Shown here piece by piece: positions 16,387 to 25,297 of a stretch of 64,000 bases of DNA (positions are counted from its first letter, which is position 1; each line of letters starts with the position of its first letter). The notes beneath the pieces were generated by a model, which was given only the letters and a program-made list of their open reading frames with translations, was not told where the DNA came from and ran no database searches. Origin of the DNA: Klebsiella sp. WP3-W18-ESBL-02 (lineage in GTDB: Bacteria > Pseudomonadota > Gammaproteobacteria > Enterobacterales > Enterobacteriaceae); NCBI RefSeq assembly GCF_014168815.1, contig NZ_AP021972.1:2356001-2420000 (forward strand). The letters run 5' to 3'. The position numbers and the translations under genes were made by a program.

Positions 16387-17043
16387 ATGTCTGACAACGA
16401 CGATCTGCAGCAAATTGCGCATCTGCGCCGAGAGTACACCCGTGGCGGCCTGCGTCGCCACGACCTTCCCGCTGAACCGCTCCCGCTTTTTGAACGCTGG
16501 CTTTCTCAGGCCTGTGAAGCAAAACTGGCCGATCCGACGGCGATGGTAGTGGCAACGGTCGATGAAAACGGCCAGCCGTACCAGCGTATTGTTCTACTGA
16601 AGCATTATGACGAGAAAGGGCTGGTCTTTTACACCAACCTGGGCAGCCGCAAAGCGCATCAACTCGAGCAAAATCCGCGCATAAGCTTGCTGTTCCCGTG
16701 GCATATGCTGGATCGTCAGGTGATGGTTATTGGCAAGGCCGAGCGTTTATCGACGCTGGAAGTGGTCAAATATTTCCATAGCCGACCGCGCGATAGCCAG
16801 ATAGGTGCCTGGGTGTCAAAACAGTCCAGCCGCATCTCCGCGCGCGGTATTCTCGAAAGCAAATTTATGGAGCTGAAGCAGAAATTCCAGCAGGGTGAAG
16901 TACCGCTGCCGAGTTTCTGGGGTGGTTTCCGCGTCTCTGTTGAACAGATGGAGTTCTGGCAGGGCGGTGAACATCGTCTGCACGATCGTTTTTTATACCA
17001 GCGCGAAGACGGTGCCTGGAAAATCGACCGGCTGGCGCCGTAA
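16387..17043 (+). CDS. pdxH: PdxH, pyridoxine/pyridoxamine 5'-phosphate oxidase
   Basis: A 218-residue FMN-dependent oxidase that makes pyridoxal 5'-phosphate from PNP or PMP. It is almost identical in layout to E. coli PdxH: MVVATVDENGQPYQRIVLLKHYDEKGLVFYTN (FMN site), SRPRDSQIGAWVSKQSS, and the C-terminal GGEHRLHDRFLYQR with Arg and His substrate-binding residues. The start at 16387 (MSDNDDLQ) matches the homologue; an ATG seven codons upstream is in frame but unlikely. pdxY, two genes on, belongs to the same salvage pathway. Confidence 0.96.
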   Translation: MSDNDDLQQIAHLRREYTRGGLRRHDLPAEPLPLFERWLSQACEAKLADPTAMVVATVDENGQPYQRIVLLKHYDEKGLVFYTNLGSRKAHQLEQNPRISLLFPWHMLDRQVMVIGKAERLSTLEVVKYFHSRPRDSQIGAWVSKQSSRISARGILESKFMELKQKFQQGEVPLPSFWGGFRVSVEQMEFWQGGEHRLHDRFLYQREDGAWKIDRLAP

Positions 17044-17070
17044 TCCCCGAAATTTGTTGTTTTAAGCGCT

Positions 17071-17097
17071 AGCGCTGAGGGCGTCAGCGCTTTATTC
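17071..17097 (+). terminator. Terminator of pdxH
   Basis: AGCGCTGA and TCAGCGCT form an 8-bp stem with a 5-base loop, followed by a T-rich tract. Confidence 0.7.
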
Positions 17098-17168
17098 TAT
17101 AGAGCTTTCGCGTCTGGCGAAAAGTCGTGTACCGGCAAAGGTGCAGTCGTAAAGAGATGGAGAATTTG

Positions 17169-18443
17169 ATGGCAAGCAGTAACTTGATTAAACAACTGCA
17201 AGAGCGGGGGCTAGTTGCCCAGGTAACGGACGAGGTAGCGTTAGCAGAGCGACTGGCGCAAGGCCCGATCGCGCTCTATTGCGGCTTCGATCCTACCGCT
17301 GACAGCTTGCATTTGGGGCATCTTGTTCCATTGTTATGCCTGAAACGCTTCCAGCAGGCAGGCCATAAGCCTGTGGCGTTGGTTGGCGGCGCGACCGGTC
17401 TGATTGGCGACCCGAGCTTTAAAGCCGCTGAACGTAAGCTGAACACCGAAGATACCGTTCAGGATTGGGTGGCCAAAATCCGTAAGCAGGTTGCGCCGTT
17501 CCTGGACTTTGACTGCGGCGATAACTCCGCCATTGCAGCGAACAACTACGACTGGTTCGGCAGCATGAACGTGCTGACCTTCCTGCGCGATATCGGCAAA
17601 CACTTCTCTGTTAACCAGATGATTAACAAAGAAGCGGTGAAACAGCGTCTGAACCGTGACGATCAGGGGATTTCCTTTACCGAGTTCTCCTACAACCTGC
17701 TGCAGGGCTATGACTTTGCCTGCCTGAACAAACTGCACGGCGTTGCGCTGCAGATCGGCGGCTCTGACCAGTGGGGTAACATCACCTCCGGTATCGACCT
17801 GACTCGTCGCCTGCACCAGAACCAGGTGTTCGGTCTGACCGTTCCGCTGATTACCAAAGCGGACGGCACCAAATTTGGTAAAACTGAAGGTGGCGCGGTA
17901 TGGCTGGATCCGAAGAAAACTAGCCCGTACAAATTCTACCAGTTCTGGATTAACACCGCGGATGCCGACGTATACCGCTTCCTGAAGTTCTTCACCTTCA
18001 TGGACATTGAAGAGATCAATGCGCTGGAAGAAGAAGACAAAAACAGCGGCAAAGCACCGCGCGCGCAGTACGTACTGGCCGAACAGGTCACCCGTCTGGT
18101 GCACGGCGAAGAAGGGCTGGTGGCGGCGAAGCGCATCACCGACAGCCTGTTCAGCGGCTCCCTGAGCGCGCTGAGCGAAGCTGACTTTGAGCAGTTGGCT
18201 CAGGACGGCGTGCCGATGGTTGAGATGGATAAAGGCGCAGACCTGATGCAGGCGCTGGTCGATTCCGAACTGCAGCCGTCTCGTGGGCAGGCGCGCAAAA
18301 CCATCGCGTCAAACGCGGTCACCATCAACGGTGAAAAACAGGCTGACCCGGAATACTTCTTCAAAGACAGCGATATTCTGTTCGGGCGCTACACGTTGTT
18401 ACGCCGCGGTAAGAAAAATTACTGTTTGATCTGCTGGAAGTAA
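17169..18443 (+). CDS. tyrS: Tyrosyl-tRNA synthetase
   Basis: A 424-residue class I aminoacyl-tRNA synthetase that charges tRNA-Tyr. The HIGH-type motif is HLGH (residues 48-51) and the KMSKS-type motif is KFGKT (around 235). The tyrosine-binding GGSDQWGNI segment and the C-terminal S4-like RNA-binding domain (SRGQARKTIASNAVTINGE) are present. The start at 17169 (MASSNLIKQL) gives the E. coli length and has GGAG upstream. Two earlier in-frame ATGs at 17127 and 17157 are not supported. Confidence 0.97.
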   Translation: MASSNLIKQLQERGLVAQVTDEVALAERLAQGPIALYCGFDPTADSLHLGHLVPLLCLKRFQQAGHKPVALVGGATGLIGDPSFKAAERKLNTEDTVQDWVAKIRKQVAPFLDFDCGDNSAIAANNYDWFGSMNVLTFLRDIGKHFSVNQMINKEAVKQRLNRDDQGISFTEFSYNLLQGYDFACLNKLHGVALQIGGSDQWGNITSGIDLTRRLHQNQVFGLTVPLITKADGTKFGKTEGGAVWLDPKKTSPYKFYQFWINTADADVYRFLKFFTFMDIEEINALEEEDKNSGKAPRAQYVLAEQVTRLVHGEEGLVAAKRITDSLFSGSLSALSEADFEQLAQDGVPMVEMDKGADLMQALVDSELQPSRGQARKTIASNAVTINGEKQADPEYFFKDSDILFGRYTLLRRGKKNYCLICWK

Positions 18444-18455
18444 TCTTTAGAAACA

Positions 18456-18490
18456 GGGGGGCGTGGGAAACTACGCCCCCCTTCTTTTTT
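18456..18490 (+). terminator. Terminator of tyrS
   Basis: GGGGGGCGT and ACGCCCCCC form a GC-rich 9-bp stem followed by TTCTTTTTT, directly upstream of pdxY. Confidence 0.85.
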
Positions 18491-18508
18491 GTCGTCTGAG
18501 TAGAACTA

Positions 18509-19369
18509 ATGAACAACATTCTCGCCATTCAATCCCACGTTGTTTTCGGGCATGCGGGCAACAGCGCCGCCGAATTTCCTATGCGCCGTCTTGGCGCGAA
18601 CGTCTGGCCGCTAAATACGGTGCAGTTCTCCAACCATACGCAGTATGGCCAATGGACGGGCTGCGTGATGCCGCCTGCGCACCTTACGGAGATAGTGCAG
18701 GGTATTGCGGCTATCGATCAGTTGAAACGCTGTGACGCCGTGCTGAGCGGCTATCTCGGGTCCGCAGAGCAGGGTGAACATATTCTTGGCGTCGTACGTC
18801 AGGTAAAAGCGGCCAATCCGCAGGCAAAATACTTTTGCGATCCGGTGATGGGGCATCCGGAAAAAGGGTGTATCGTTGCGCCGGGCGTGGCGGAATTCCA
18901 CAAGCGTTATGCGCTGCCGGCAAGCGACATCATCGCCCCGAACCTGATTGAGCTGGAGATCCTTTGCGGTCATGATGTGCAGGACGTTAACGGCGCCGTG
19001 CAGGCGGCGCGCGAGCTTATCTCCCTGGGGCCGCAAATTGTGCTGGTGAAACATCTGGCGCGTGCGGGCTACAGCGCGGACCGTTTCGAAATGCTGCTGG
19101 TCACCGCTGATGAAGCCTGGCACATCAGCCGTCCGCTGATTGATTTTGGCGCACGCCACCCGGTGGGTGTTGGTGATGTGACCAGCGGGCTGCTGCTGGT
19201 CAAACTGCTACAGGGGGCTTCGCTGCAGGATGCGCTGGAGCATGTCACCGCAGCGGTGTACGAAATCATGGTTACAACGAAAGAGATGGGCGAGTACGAA
19301 CTGCAGGTTGTTGCCGCGCAGGATGGTATTGCTAAACCAACCTGCCACTTTAGCGCCACTCAGCTGTAG
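18509..19369 (+). CDS. pdxY: PdxY, pyridoxal kinase
   Basis: A 286-residue ribokinase-like kinase that phosphorylates pyridoxal in PLP salvage. Visible motifs are MNNILAIQSHVVFGHAGNSAA at the substrate site, CDPVMGHPEKG, NLIELEILCG, and the catalytic HPVGVGDVTSGLLL anion-hole/base motif. Length matches E. coli. The tyrS terminator lies just upstream, so expression may come partly from read-through or from a short promoter in the gap. Confidence 0.96.
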   Translation: MNNILAIQSHVVFGHAGNSAAEFPMRRLGANVWPLNTVQFSNHTQYGQWTGCVMPPAHLTEIVQGIAAIDQLKRCDAVLSGYLGSAEQGEHILGVVRQVKAANPQAKYFCDPVMGHPEKGCIVAPGVAEFHKRYALPASDIIAPNLIELEILCGHDVQDVNGAVQAARELISLGPQIVLVKHLARAGYSADRFEMLLVTADEAWHISRPLIDFGARHPVGVGDVTSGLLLVKLLQGASLQDALEHVTAAVYEIMVTTKEMGEYELQVVAAQDGIAKPTCHFSATQL

Positions 19370-19397
19370 TCGGCAGCGCCGGATTGCGGCGTAAAAG

Positions 19398-19422
19398 CGC
19401 CGGCTCTCTTATCGAGCCGGCG
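19398..19422 (-). terminator. Terminator of gstA
   Basis: CGCCGGCTC and GAGCCGGCG form a 9-bp stem with a 7-base loop; the minus strand continues with CTTTTAC. It lies between convergent pdxY and gstA. Confidence 0.75.
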
Positions 19423-19429
19423 TGGGATA

Positions 19430-20035
19430 TTACTTCAGACCTTCTGCGGCCAGTGCCGCCGCGACTGCCGGACGCGCTGCAACGCGCGCCATATAGTCGG
19501 CAATATTTTTGTATCCCGCCATATCCATCTTCACAGCAAACGCCCAGCGCAGCACGGTAAACAGGTAGGCATCGGCAATCGTGAAGCGAGCGCCGCTGAT
19601 CCACTGTGCGCCAGCCAGCGACTCATCGATGTAGGCCAGTTTTTTATCCAGCAGCGCACGTACCGTTGGTTTGTAGTCTTCCGGAGTGTCTGGACGGAAC
19701 AGCGGAGTAAAGCCTTTGTGCAGCTCGGTAGCGATGAAGTTCATCCACTCCAGCGTTTTGTAGCGGTTGATGGTGCCAACCGGTGCCAGCAGCTGGCGGT
19801 CGGCTACGCTATCCGCGAGGTACTGCATGATCGCCACGCCTTCGGTCAGCAGAGTGTTATCGTCCAGCAGCAGCGCCGGAACCTGGCCTTTCGGGTTGAC
19901 CGCCAGGAAATCGTCACCGTTTTCCATACGTTTGTGCATCAGATCGACGCCAATCAGCGTAAAGTCCTTTCCGCTCTCCCGAAGCGTGATATGCGATGCG
20001 AGGGAACAGGCGCCGGGTTTATAGAACAATTTCAT
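19430..20035 (-). CDS. gstA: Glutathione S-transferase (beta class)
   Basis: A 201-residue cytoplasmic beta-class glutathione S-transferase. The N-terminal thioredoxin fold has Cys10 in KPGACSLASHI, the residue characteristic of the bacterial class, and the cis-Pro/GSH site in PKGQVPALLLDD...LTEGVAIMQYLAD. The helical C-terminal domain includes the conserved FTIADAYLF capping motif. Length and position (pdxY-gst-dtpA) match E. coli. Confidence 0.95.
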   Translation of the reverse strand: MKLFYKPGACSLASHITLRESGKDFTLIGVDLMHKRMENGDDFLAVNPKGQVPALLLDDNTLLTEGVAIMQYLADSVADRQLLAPVGTINRYKTLEWMNFIATELHKGFTPLFRPDTPEDYKPTVRALLDKKLAYIDESLAGAQWISGARFTIADAYLFTVLRWAFAVKMDMAGYKNIADYMARVAARPAVAAALAAEGLK

Positions 20036-20124
20036 GGGTAACTCCTTCAGACTATGATTATTTTTGTTCTCTACTGGCAGAAGGGCACCAATAGATATGA
20101 AGGTATGTTAGTGCTTGCGGTAAG

Positions 20125-20155
20125 AAAAAAAAAGCCGCTAACAGCAGTTAGCGGC
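20125..20155 (-). terminator. Terminator of dtpA
   Basis: GCCGCTAAC and GTTAGCGGC form a 9-bp stem with a 4-base loop, followed on the minus strand by nine T. Confidence 0.9.
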
Positions 20156-20181
20156 CCAAAATTATTCGTTTCCCGATGACG

Positions 20182-21687
20182 TTAGGCGGAAGCGACTTTA
20201 CCTTCAGCAGTTGCTTTTGAGTCGTCCTGAGTCATGCGGTTCAGCTTAGGTGCGGTCAGCAGCATCAGTACGGCAATCACGGCAGTCGCGACGCCAATCT
20301 GCAGGAACACGCGGCCGTATACTTCCAGCGACATCAGCGGATCGGTCACATTTTCCGGTACTGCCATCATGCCAGCGACATAGCCGCCAATGATGTTTGC
20401 GCCGGCAGTGGTCAGGAACCAGCTACCCATGATGAAGCCCATCAGACGTTGCGGTACCAGCTGTGCCACCATCGCCAGGCCCAGACCGGAGATCATCAGT
20501 TCACCGATGCTCTGCAGGCCGTAGCTGATGATCAGCCAGTTCACGGAGACGATACCAGCGTCAGAGGCGAATTTTGCCCCCAGCGGCAGAATCAGGAACG
20601 CACCGGAACACAACACCATACCTATGGCAAACTTGGTTGGCATCGGCAGGGTATCACCCATTTTGTTATAGATAGCGGCCAGAATCGGGCTACCGATAAT
20701 AATCCAGAACGGGTTCAGCGCCTGATACTGTTCCGGCTCGAACGCGATGCCCAGAATGGTGTGCTCAACGTTACGAATCGCGAAGAAGTTCAGCGACGTC
20801 GGCATCTGGCTGTACAGCACGAAGAAGATGATGGCTTCGAGCATCAGGATAAAGGCCACAATCATTTTACGACGCGGCGCACCGGACATCGCGAAAGTTT
20901 CTTTACCAAAGATAATCACGATGCCCAGCGCGATCACGCCCAGAACCATACGTGCGATGCCCTGGTTGTGCAGCAGCCAGGTGGCAACGGCAACCAGAAT
21001 AACCACGCCTACGATGGTCAGCAGCAGGTTACGGAAGTTAACCGGCTCGAAGTCAGGTTTAGAACCGTACTGTTTCACCCAGCGCTGGCAGAAGGCGAAG
21101 TTCACTACGGTGATCAGCATACCCACAACGCTCAGTGCGAATGCGGTGCTCCAGCCGTATTTGGCCGCCAGCCACGGGGTTGCCAGCATAGAGAAGAACG
21201 AACCGATGTTGACGGACATGTAGTACATGGTGAATGCACCGTCCAGACGCGGGTCGTCTTTGGCATAGCAGGTAGACAGCAGAGAGGACGGGTTGGCTTT
21301 GAACAGGCCGTTACCCACAGCGATAGCCGCCATACCCATATAGACGATACCGGCGTCGTGCCCTGACCACGCCACTAAAGCGTAGCCGATAGCGAGGACC
21401 ACGGCCCCCAGCATAATAACGCGCTTGGTGCCCAGTACTTTGTCGCCCAGCCAGCCGCCGATGGCAACCAGACCGTAGACCAGAGCACTGAAGGAGGAGA
21501 ACAGCGTAATGGAGTCTGCTTCAGACATACCCAGCTGTTTCACCAGATAAACGGCCATAATGCCTTGCAGGCCGTAGAAGCCGAAACGCTCCCATAACTC
21601 GATGGAGAAAATGAGATAGAACGCTTTAGGCTGTTTGAAGGCGTTTAAGCTAACGCTTTCCGTTGGTTTATTGTTTGCAGTAGACAC
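20182..21687 (-). CDS. dtpA: DtpA, proton-dependent di/tripeptide permease
   Basis: A 501-residue POT/PTR-family transporter in the inner membrane, with about 14 hydrophobic helices. The family signature ELWERFGFYGLQG (ExxERFxYY type, proton coupling) is at about residues 31-43, and GGWLGDKVLGTKR follows. It imports di- and tripeptides with protons. In E. coli the gene (tppB/ydgR) is induced by OmpR; I cannot identify an OmpR site here by eye. The long upstream region contains an unusual repeated ATGTTGCAT element. Confidence 0.95.
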   Translation of the reverse strand: MSTANNKPTESVSLNAFKQPKAFYLIFSIELWERFGFYGLQGIMAVYLVKQLGMSEADSITLFSSFSALVYGLVAIGGWLGDKVLGTKRVIMLGAVVLAIGYALVAWSGHDAGIVYMGMAAIAVGNGLFKANPSSLLSTCYAKDDPRLDGAFTMYYMSVNIGSFFSMLATPWLAAKYGWSTAFALSVVGMLITVVNFAFCQRWVKQYGSKPDFEPVNFRNLLLTIVGVVILVAVATWLLHNQGIARMVLGVIALGIVIIFGKETFAMSGAPRRKMIVAFILMLEAIIFFVLYSQMPTSLNFFAIRNVEHTILGIAFEPEQYQALNPFWIIIGSPILAAIYNKMGDTLPMPTKFAIGMVLCSGAFLILPLGAKFASDAGIVSVNWLIISYGLQSIGELMISGLGLAMVAQLVPQRLMGFIMGSWFLTTAGANIIGGYVAGMMAVPENVTDPLMSLEVYGRVFLQIGVATAVIAVLMLLTAPKLNRMTQDDSKATAEGKVASA

Positions 21688-22281
21688 ATATACCTCTTAT
21701 TTACATCCCATCTTAATGGGGGGTGTACTGGGCGGAGATGCTCTTTTTGGCACCCGCCTTATAGTTATTCTGGAGGGAAACGGGAAGTAATGTTCACTAT
21801 CCTGCGCCTGCAAACAAGGATTTTGCAATACTCTGTTACAAATAAAAAGACTGGCACAAACGACCATCTTTGCAAATGTTATTTAGCGTTAAATTTCACG
21901 CTTTAAAAATAGATGGTTTTTTCTTCTGGTATTGGGCGGGAAACTGTGGGATATAACGATATCTTCTGCTGATCGCGCTTAGAAGTAGTGATATAGGCTG
22001 GATTCTGAAAAAAAGCTGGATGATCGTTTTGTTGGCTGCAAATGTTGCATTGTGATGATGACGGCAGATTGTGCGTAAAGAAACATAAATGCAACATTAT
22101 GTTGCATGGCTGTTCATGTCAGTGTTTGTATAGAAATTTTCGCTAGTGATGACGTATTTAATCTGCAAAATCGTTATATAAGCGATATAAATGCCAAATA
22201 CTGAATAAATATATGGTGTTAATTGCGGTTGGCGCGAGAGGGTGGCGGCGTGCCATCGACTTGCCACGCCGCAAAAATGCG
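21688..22281. other. Long AT-rich region upstream of dtpA
   Basis: This 594-bp region between dtpA and nth has no convincing gene. It holds the dtpA promoter and a 19-bp palindrome with a third copy of its half-site (22042-22107). The short open frames in it have no recognisable product or ribosome-binding site. Confidence 0.5.
22042..22107. repeat. ATGTTGCAT triple element with 19-bp palindrome
   Basis: ATGTTGCAT occurs at 22042-22050. The perfect palindrome ATGCAACATTATGTTGCAT occurs at 22089-22107, two half-sites around a central T. I do not recognise the regulator. Confidence 0.6.
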
Positions 22282-22917
22282 CTACGGGTCGGTTTTCTCT
22301 TTGTATTCACAGAGATCTTCGATGATGCAGGAGCCACAGCGTGGTTTGCGGGCGATACAGGTGTAGCGGCCATGCAGAATCAGCCAGTGGTGACAGTCAA
22401 CCTTGAACTCGGCAGGGACAACCTTTAACAGCTTCTCTTCAACCTGTTCGACGTTTTTACCCGGTGCGAAGTTTGTCCGATTGCAGACGCGGAAAATATG
22501 CGTGTCGACGGCTATTGTCGGCCAGCCAAACGCGGTGTTGAGGACCACGTTGGCCGTTTTTCGGCCCACGCCCGGCAGCGCTTCCAGCGCAGCGCGATCT
22601 TCCGGTACCTGACCGTCGTGCAGCGCCAGCAGCATACGACAGGTCTTGATGACGTTTTCTGCCTTGCTGTTAAACAGACCGATGGTTTTAATGTATTGCT
22701 TCACGCCGTCAACGCCGAGATCCAGCATTGCCTGCGGTGTGTTGGCCACCGGGTAGAGCTTGGCCGTGGCTTTGTTGACGCTGACGTCGGTCGCCTGTGC
22801 CGACAGCAGAACCGCAATCAGCAGTTCAAACGGTGAGGTAAAATTCAGTTCAGTGGTCGGATGCGGGTTGTTGTCCCGCAGGCGGCTCAAAATCTCCAGG
22901 CGTTTGGCTTTGTTCAT
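22282..22917 (-). CDS. nth: Endonuclease III
   Basis: A 211-residue DNA glycosylase/AP lyase that removes oxidised pyrimidines. The helix-hairpin-helix LPGVGRKTA contains catalytic Lys120; Asp138 is in VDTHIFRV. The C-terminal [4Fe-4S] cluster is bound by Cys187, 194, 197 and 203 in the pattern C-x6-C-x2-C-x5-C. The start overlaps the rsxE stop by one base (TGATG), so it is translated as the last gene of the rsx operon, as in E. coli. Confidence 0.97.
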   Translation of the reverse strand: MNKAKRLEILSRLRDNNPHPTTELNFTSPFELLIAVLLSAQATDVSVNKATAKLYPVANTPQAMLDLGVDGVKQYIKTIGLFNSKAENVIKTCRMLLALHDGQVPEDRAALEALPGVGRKTANVVLNTAFGWPTIAVDTHIFRVCNRTNFAPGKNVEQVEEKLLKVVPAEFKVDCHHWLILHGRYTCIARKPRCGSCIIEDLCEYKEKTDP

Positions 22918-23612
22918 CAGGCTTTCTCTGCCGTTTCAACGCTCGCGCCTTCCGCCGTAGCGGCCTGCGCGCGTCGTTGTTTCGTCCGTTCATCAATCAG
23001 GTATTTGATTGCCAGCAGCATGCCCAGGCCGATAAACGCGCCCGGCGGCAGCATAGCCAGCAGGAAAGGGGTGTCGGTATGGAAAACTTCAATGCGCAGC
23101 GCTTTTGCCCAGCCGCCGAGCAGACCATCGGCCCCGTCGAACAAGGTACCGTTGCCGAGCAGCTCGCGCAGAGAACCCAGCACAAACATGGTGCAGGTAG
23201 CTCCCATGCCGATTGCGAAACCATCGAGCGCCGACAGCGCCGGGCCCTTCTTCGCCGCAAAGGCTTCGGCGCGGCCAACGACAATGCAGTTGGTCACAAT
23301 CAGTGGAATAAAGATCCCCAGAGACTGATAAAGGCCAAACGCATAGGCGTTAATCAGCATCTGTACGGCGCTGACCACTGAGGCAATGATCATGACGTAA
23401 ATAGGAATACGAATCTCCGCCGGCGTCCAGCGACGCAGGCTGGAGATAGCCAGGTTGGTCAGGGTGAGCACCAGCGTGGTCGCCAGACCCAGACCCAGCG
23501 CATTTGTGGCGGTTGAGGTGACCGCCAGCAGCGGACACATGCCTAAAAGCTGAACCAATGCGGAGTTGTTCTTCCAGAGCCCCTGGACGATAACTTCTTT
23601 AACCTCGCTCAT
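22917..23612 (-). CDS. rsxE: RsxE, SoxR-reducing complex membrane subunit
   Basis: A 231-residue inner-membrane subunit of the Rsx (Rnf-type) electron transport complex. About six hydrophobic helices and the GFAIGMGATCTMFVLGSLREL segment match RnfE/NqrD proteins. The complex helps keep SoxR reduced, switching off the superoxide response. It lies 3 bp after rsxG and overlaps nth by one base. Confidence 0.96.
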   Translation of the reverse strand: MSEVKEVIVQGLWKNNSALVQLLGMCPLLAVTSTATNALGLGLATTLVLTLTNLAISSLRRWTPAEIRIPIYVMIIASVVSAVQMLINAYAFGLYQSLGIFIPLIVTNCIVVGRAEAFAAKKGPALSALDGFAIGMGATCTMFVLGSLRELLGNGTLFDGADGLLGGWAKALRIEVFHTDTPFLLAMLPPGAFIGLGMLLAIKYLIDERTKQRRAQAATAEGASVETAEKA

Positions 23613-23615
23613 GAT

Positions 23616-24236
23616 TTACTCTCCGCAGGCTTGCAGTTGTGAAAGTTGATTCGGTAGGGTTTCAGCATACAGCCCTGCGCGTTTAACTGCGTTGACCACC
23701 GCGCGTGGGGTAATCGTCGCGCCGGTAAACTGGTCGAACTGGCCACCGTCCTTTTTCACCGCCCACTGACCGTCATCTGCACCCGCGATTTTTTTGCCAG
23801 CAAAGAAGGTTATCCAGTTGGAGAGGCGTAGCTCGATTTTATCACCGAGGCCGGGTGTTTCATGGTGCTCGGTTACCCGGGTCCCAAGAACGGTACCGTT
23901 AAAATCGGCACCAACCAACAGCTGGATTGCCCCGGAGTAACCGTCCGGCGCGGTGGCTTCCAGCACGGCGGCAACCGGTTTATCGTCCAGGCGAGCGATG
24001 TAAACTTTGTGCGTACCTTTACCCAGCTCGGGAGCGTTCACCACAAAGCAGCTTTTCAGCAGTGAATTATTATAGCTGTCGGCGGGGATCACCTGCTGGA
24101 ACAGCGCGTTTTGCTGCTTTTCAGCCTGATCGTCAATGGTGTGCTTCGTCAACTGGTTGATGGCCGCCGTAAGCCCGGTTGAGCCCGCCGCGAACAGCGC
24201 CAGCGTCACACCGTGTTTGCGCATGGTTTTTAACAT
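23616..24236 (-). CDS. rsxG: RsxG, covalently flavinylated subunit
   Basis: A 206-residue subunit with one N-terminal membrane anchor and a periplasmic FMN-binding domain. The flavinylation motif TGATIT (171-176) places FMN on Thr174, as in E. coli RsxG and NqrC/RnfG. The TRVTEHHETPGLGDKI motif is typical. The gene lies 8 bp after rsxD. Confidence 0.96.
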   Translation of the reverse strand: MLKTMRKHGVTLALFAAGSTGLTAAINQLTKHTIDDQAEKQQNALFQQVIPADSYNNSLLKSCFVVNAPELGKGTHKVYIARLDDKPVAAVLEATAPDGYSGAIQLLVGADFNGTVLGTRVTEHHETPGLGDKIELRLSNWITFFAGKKIAGADDGQWAVKKDGGQFDQFTGATITPRAVVNAVKRAGLYAETLPNQLSQLQACGE

Positions 24237-24244
24237 CTCAATCC

Positions 24245-25297
24245 TCAGCGGTGTCCGTAAACGCGCGGGCGCGTGTAGTAGTCGATCAGCGGCACGGTGA
24301 TATTGGCCAGCAGCACGGCAAAGGCCACGCCGTCAGGGTAGCCGCCGAAGCTGCGAATCAGCCATACCAGCAGGCCCGCCAGCGCGCCAAAGATCAGGCG
24401 CCCGCGGTTGGTGGTGGATGCCGTTACCGGATCAGTCAGAATAAAGAAGGCACCGAGCATGGTTGCCCCTGACAGCAGATGCATCTGCGGCGAGGCGACG
24501 CTTTCCGGATGCAGCAGCCACCCGAGCGTTGAACAGAAGGCCAGACTGACCAGGAAACTGACCGGAATATGCCAGCGAATCGCTTTCTGCCAGAGCAGGA
24601 ACAGGCCGCCGACCAGATAAGCGACATTCACCCATTGCCAGCCAATACCGGCCAGCGCACCGTGATAAATGGCGGCGTTGAGAACGGTTTCGACCGGCTG
24701 ACCGGCATGAAGTGAGGTTTTGAAGGTGTCGAGCGGCGTGGCCTGACTGATACCGTCAATGCCCAGCTTCAGCGCGTTCATATCCTGACCCGCCGTCGTA
24801 TGGCCAGTGAAAATCACCTGCAGCGCATCCATAAACCCCGGCGTCACGGCGGCAATCCCGTGCGGTGGCGGCCAGGATGTCATCTGTACGGGGAAAGAGA
24901 TCAGCAACACCACGTAGCCAATCATTGCCGGGTTAAACGGATTCTGACCCAGCCCGCCGTACAGCTGCTTGGCGATGATCACTGCAAAGACGGTCCCCAG
25001 CACCACCATCCACCACGGGGCGAAGGGGGGAATACTGATGGCCAGCAGCAGGCCGGTTAGCAACGCCGAGTTATCGGCTAGCGTCCGGGCGATATTCTGC
25101 CTACGCAGACGCAGTACCAGCGCTTCTGCGAGGCAGGCAGCAACGATAGCGAGGATGAGCTGTATAAAGGTTCCCCAACCAAAAAACCAGCTCTGCACCA
25201 GAATGCCGGGCAGTGCGGCGACGATCACCAGCATCATGATACGAGAGGTCTGGCGATGGTTATGGGTATAAGGGGAACTCGCGATCTTGAAAACCAT
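24245..25297 (-). CDS. rsxD: RsxD, flavinylated membrane subunit
   Basis: A 350-residue inner-membrane protein of the RnfD/NqrB family with about nine hydrophobic helices. The covalent FMN site SQATPLD has Thr187, the position known in E. coli. The GLGQNPFNPAMIGYVVLLISFP and LSGATMLGAFFILTDP motifs are also present. The start codon directly abuts the rsxC stop, so the two are translationally coupled. Confidence 0.96.
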   Translation of the reverse strand: MVFKIASSPYTHNHRQTSRIMMLVIVAALPGILVQSWFFGWGTFIQLILAIVAACLAEALVLRLRRQNIARTLADNSALLTGLLLAISIPPFAPWWMVVLGTVFAVIIAKQLYGGLGQNPFNPAMIGYVVLLISFPVQMTSWPPPHGIAAVTPGFMDALQVIFTGHTTAGQDMNALKLGIDGISQATPLDTFKTSLHAGQPVETVLNAAIYHGALAGIGWQWVNVAYLVGGLFLLWQKAIRWHIPVSFLVSLAFCSTLGWLLHPESVASPQMHLLSGATMLGAFFILTDPVTASTTNRGRLIFGALAGLLVWLIRSFGGYPDGVAFAVLLANITVPLIDYYTRPRVYGHR

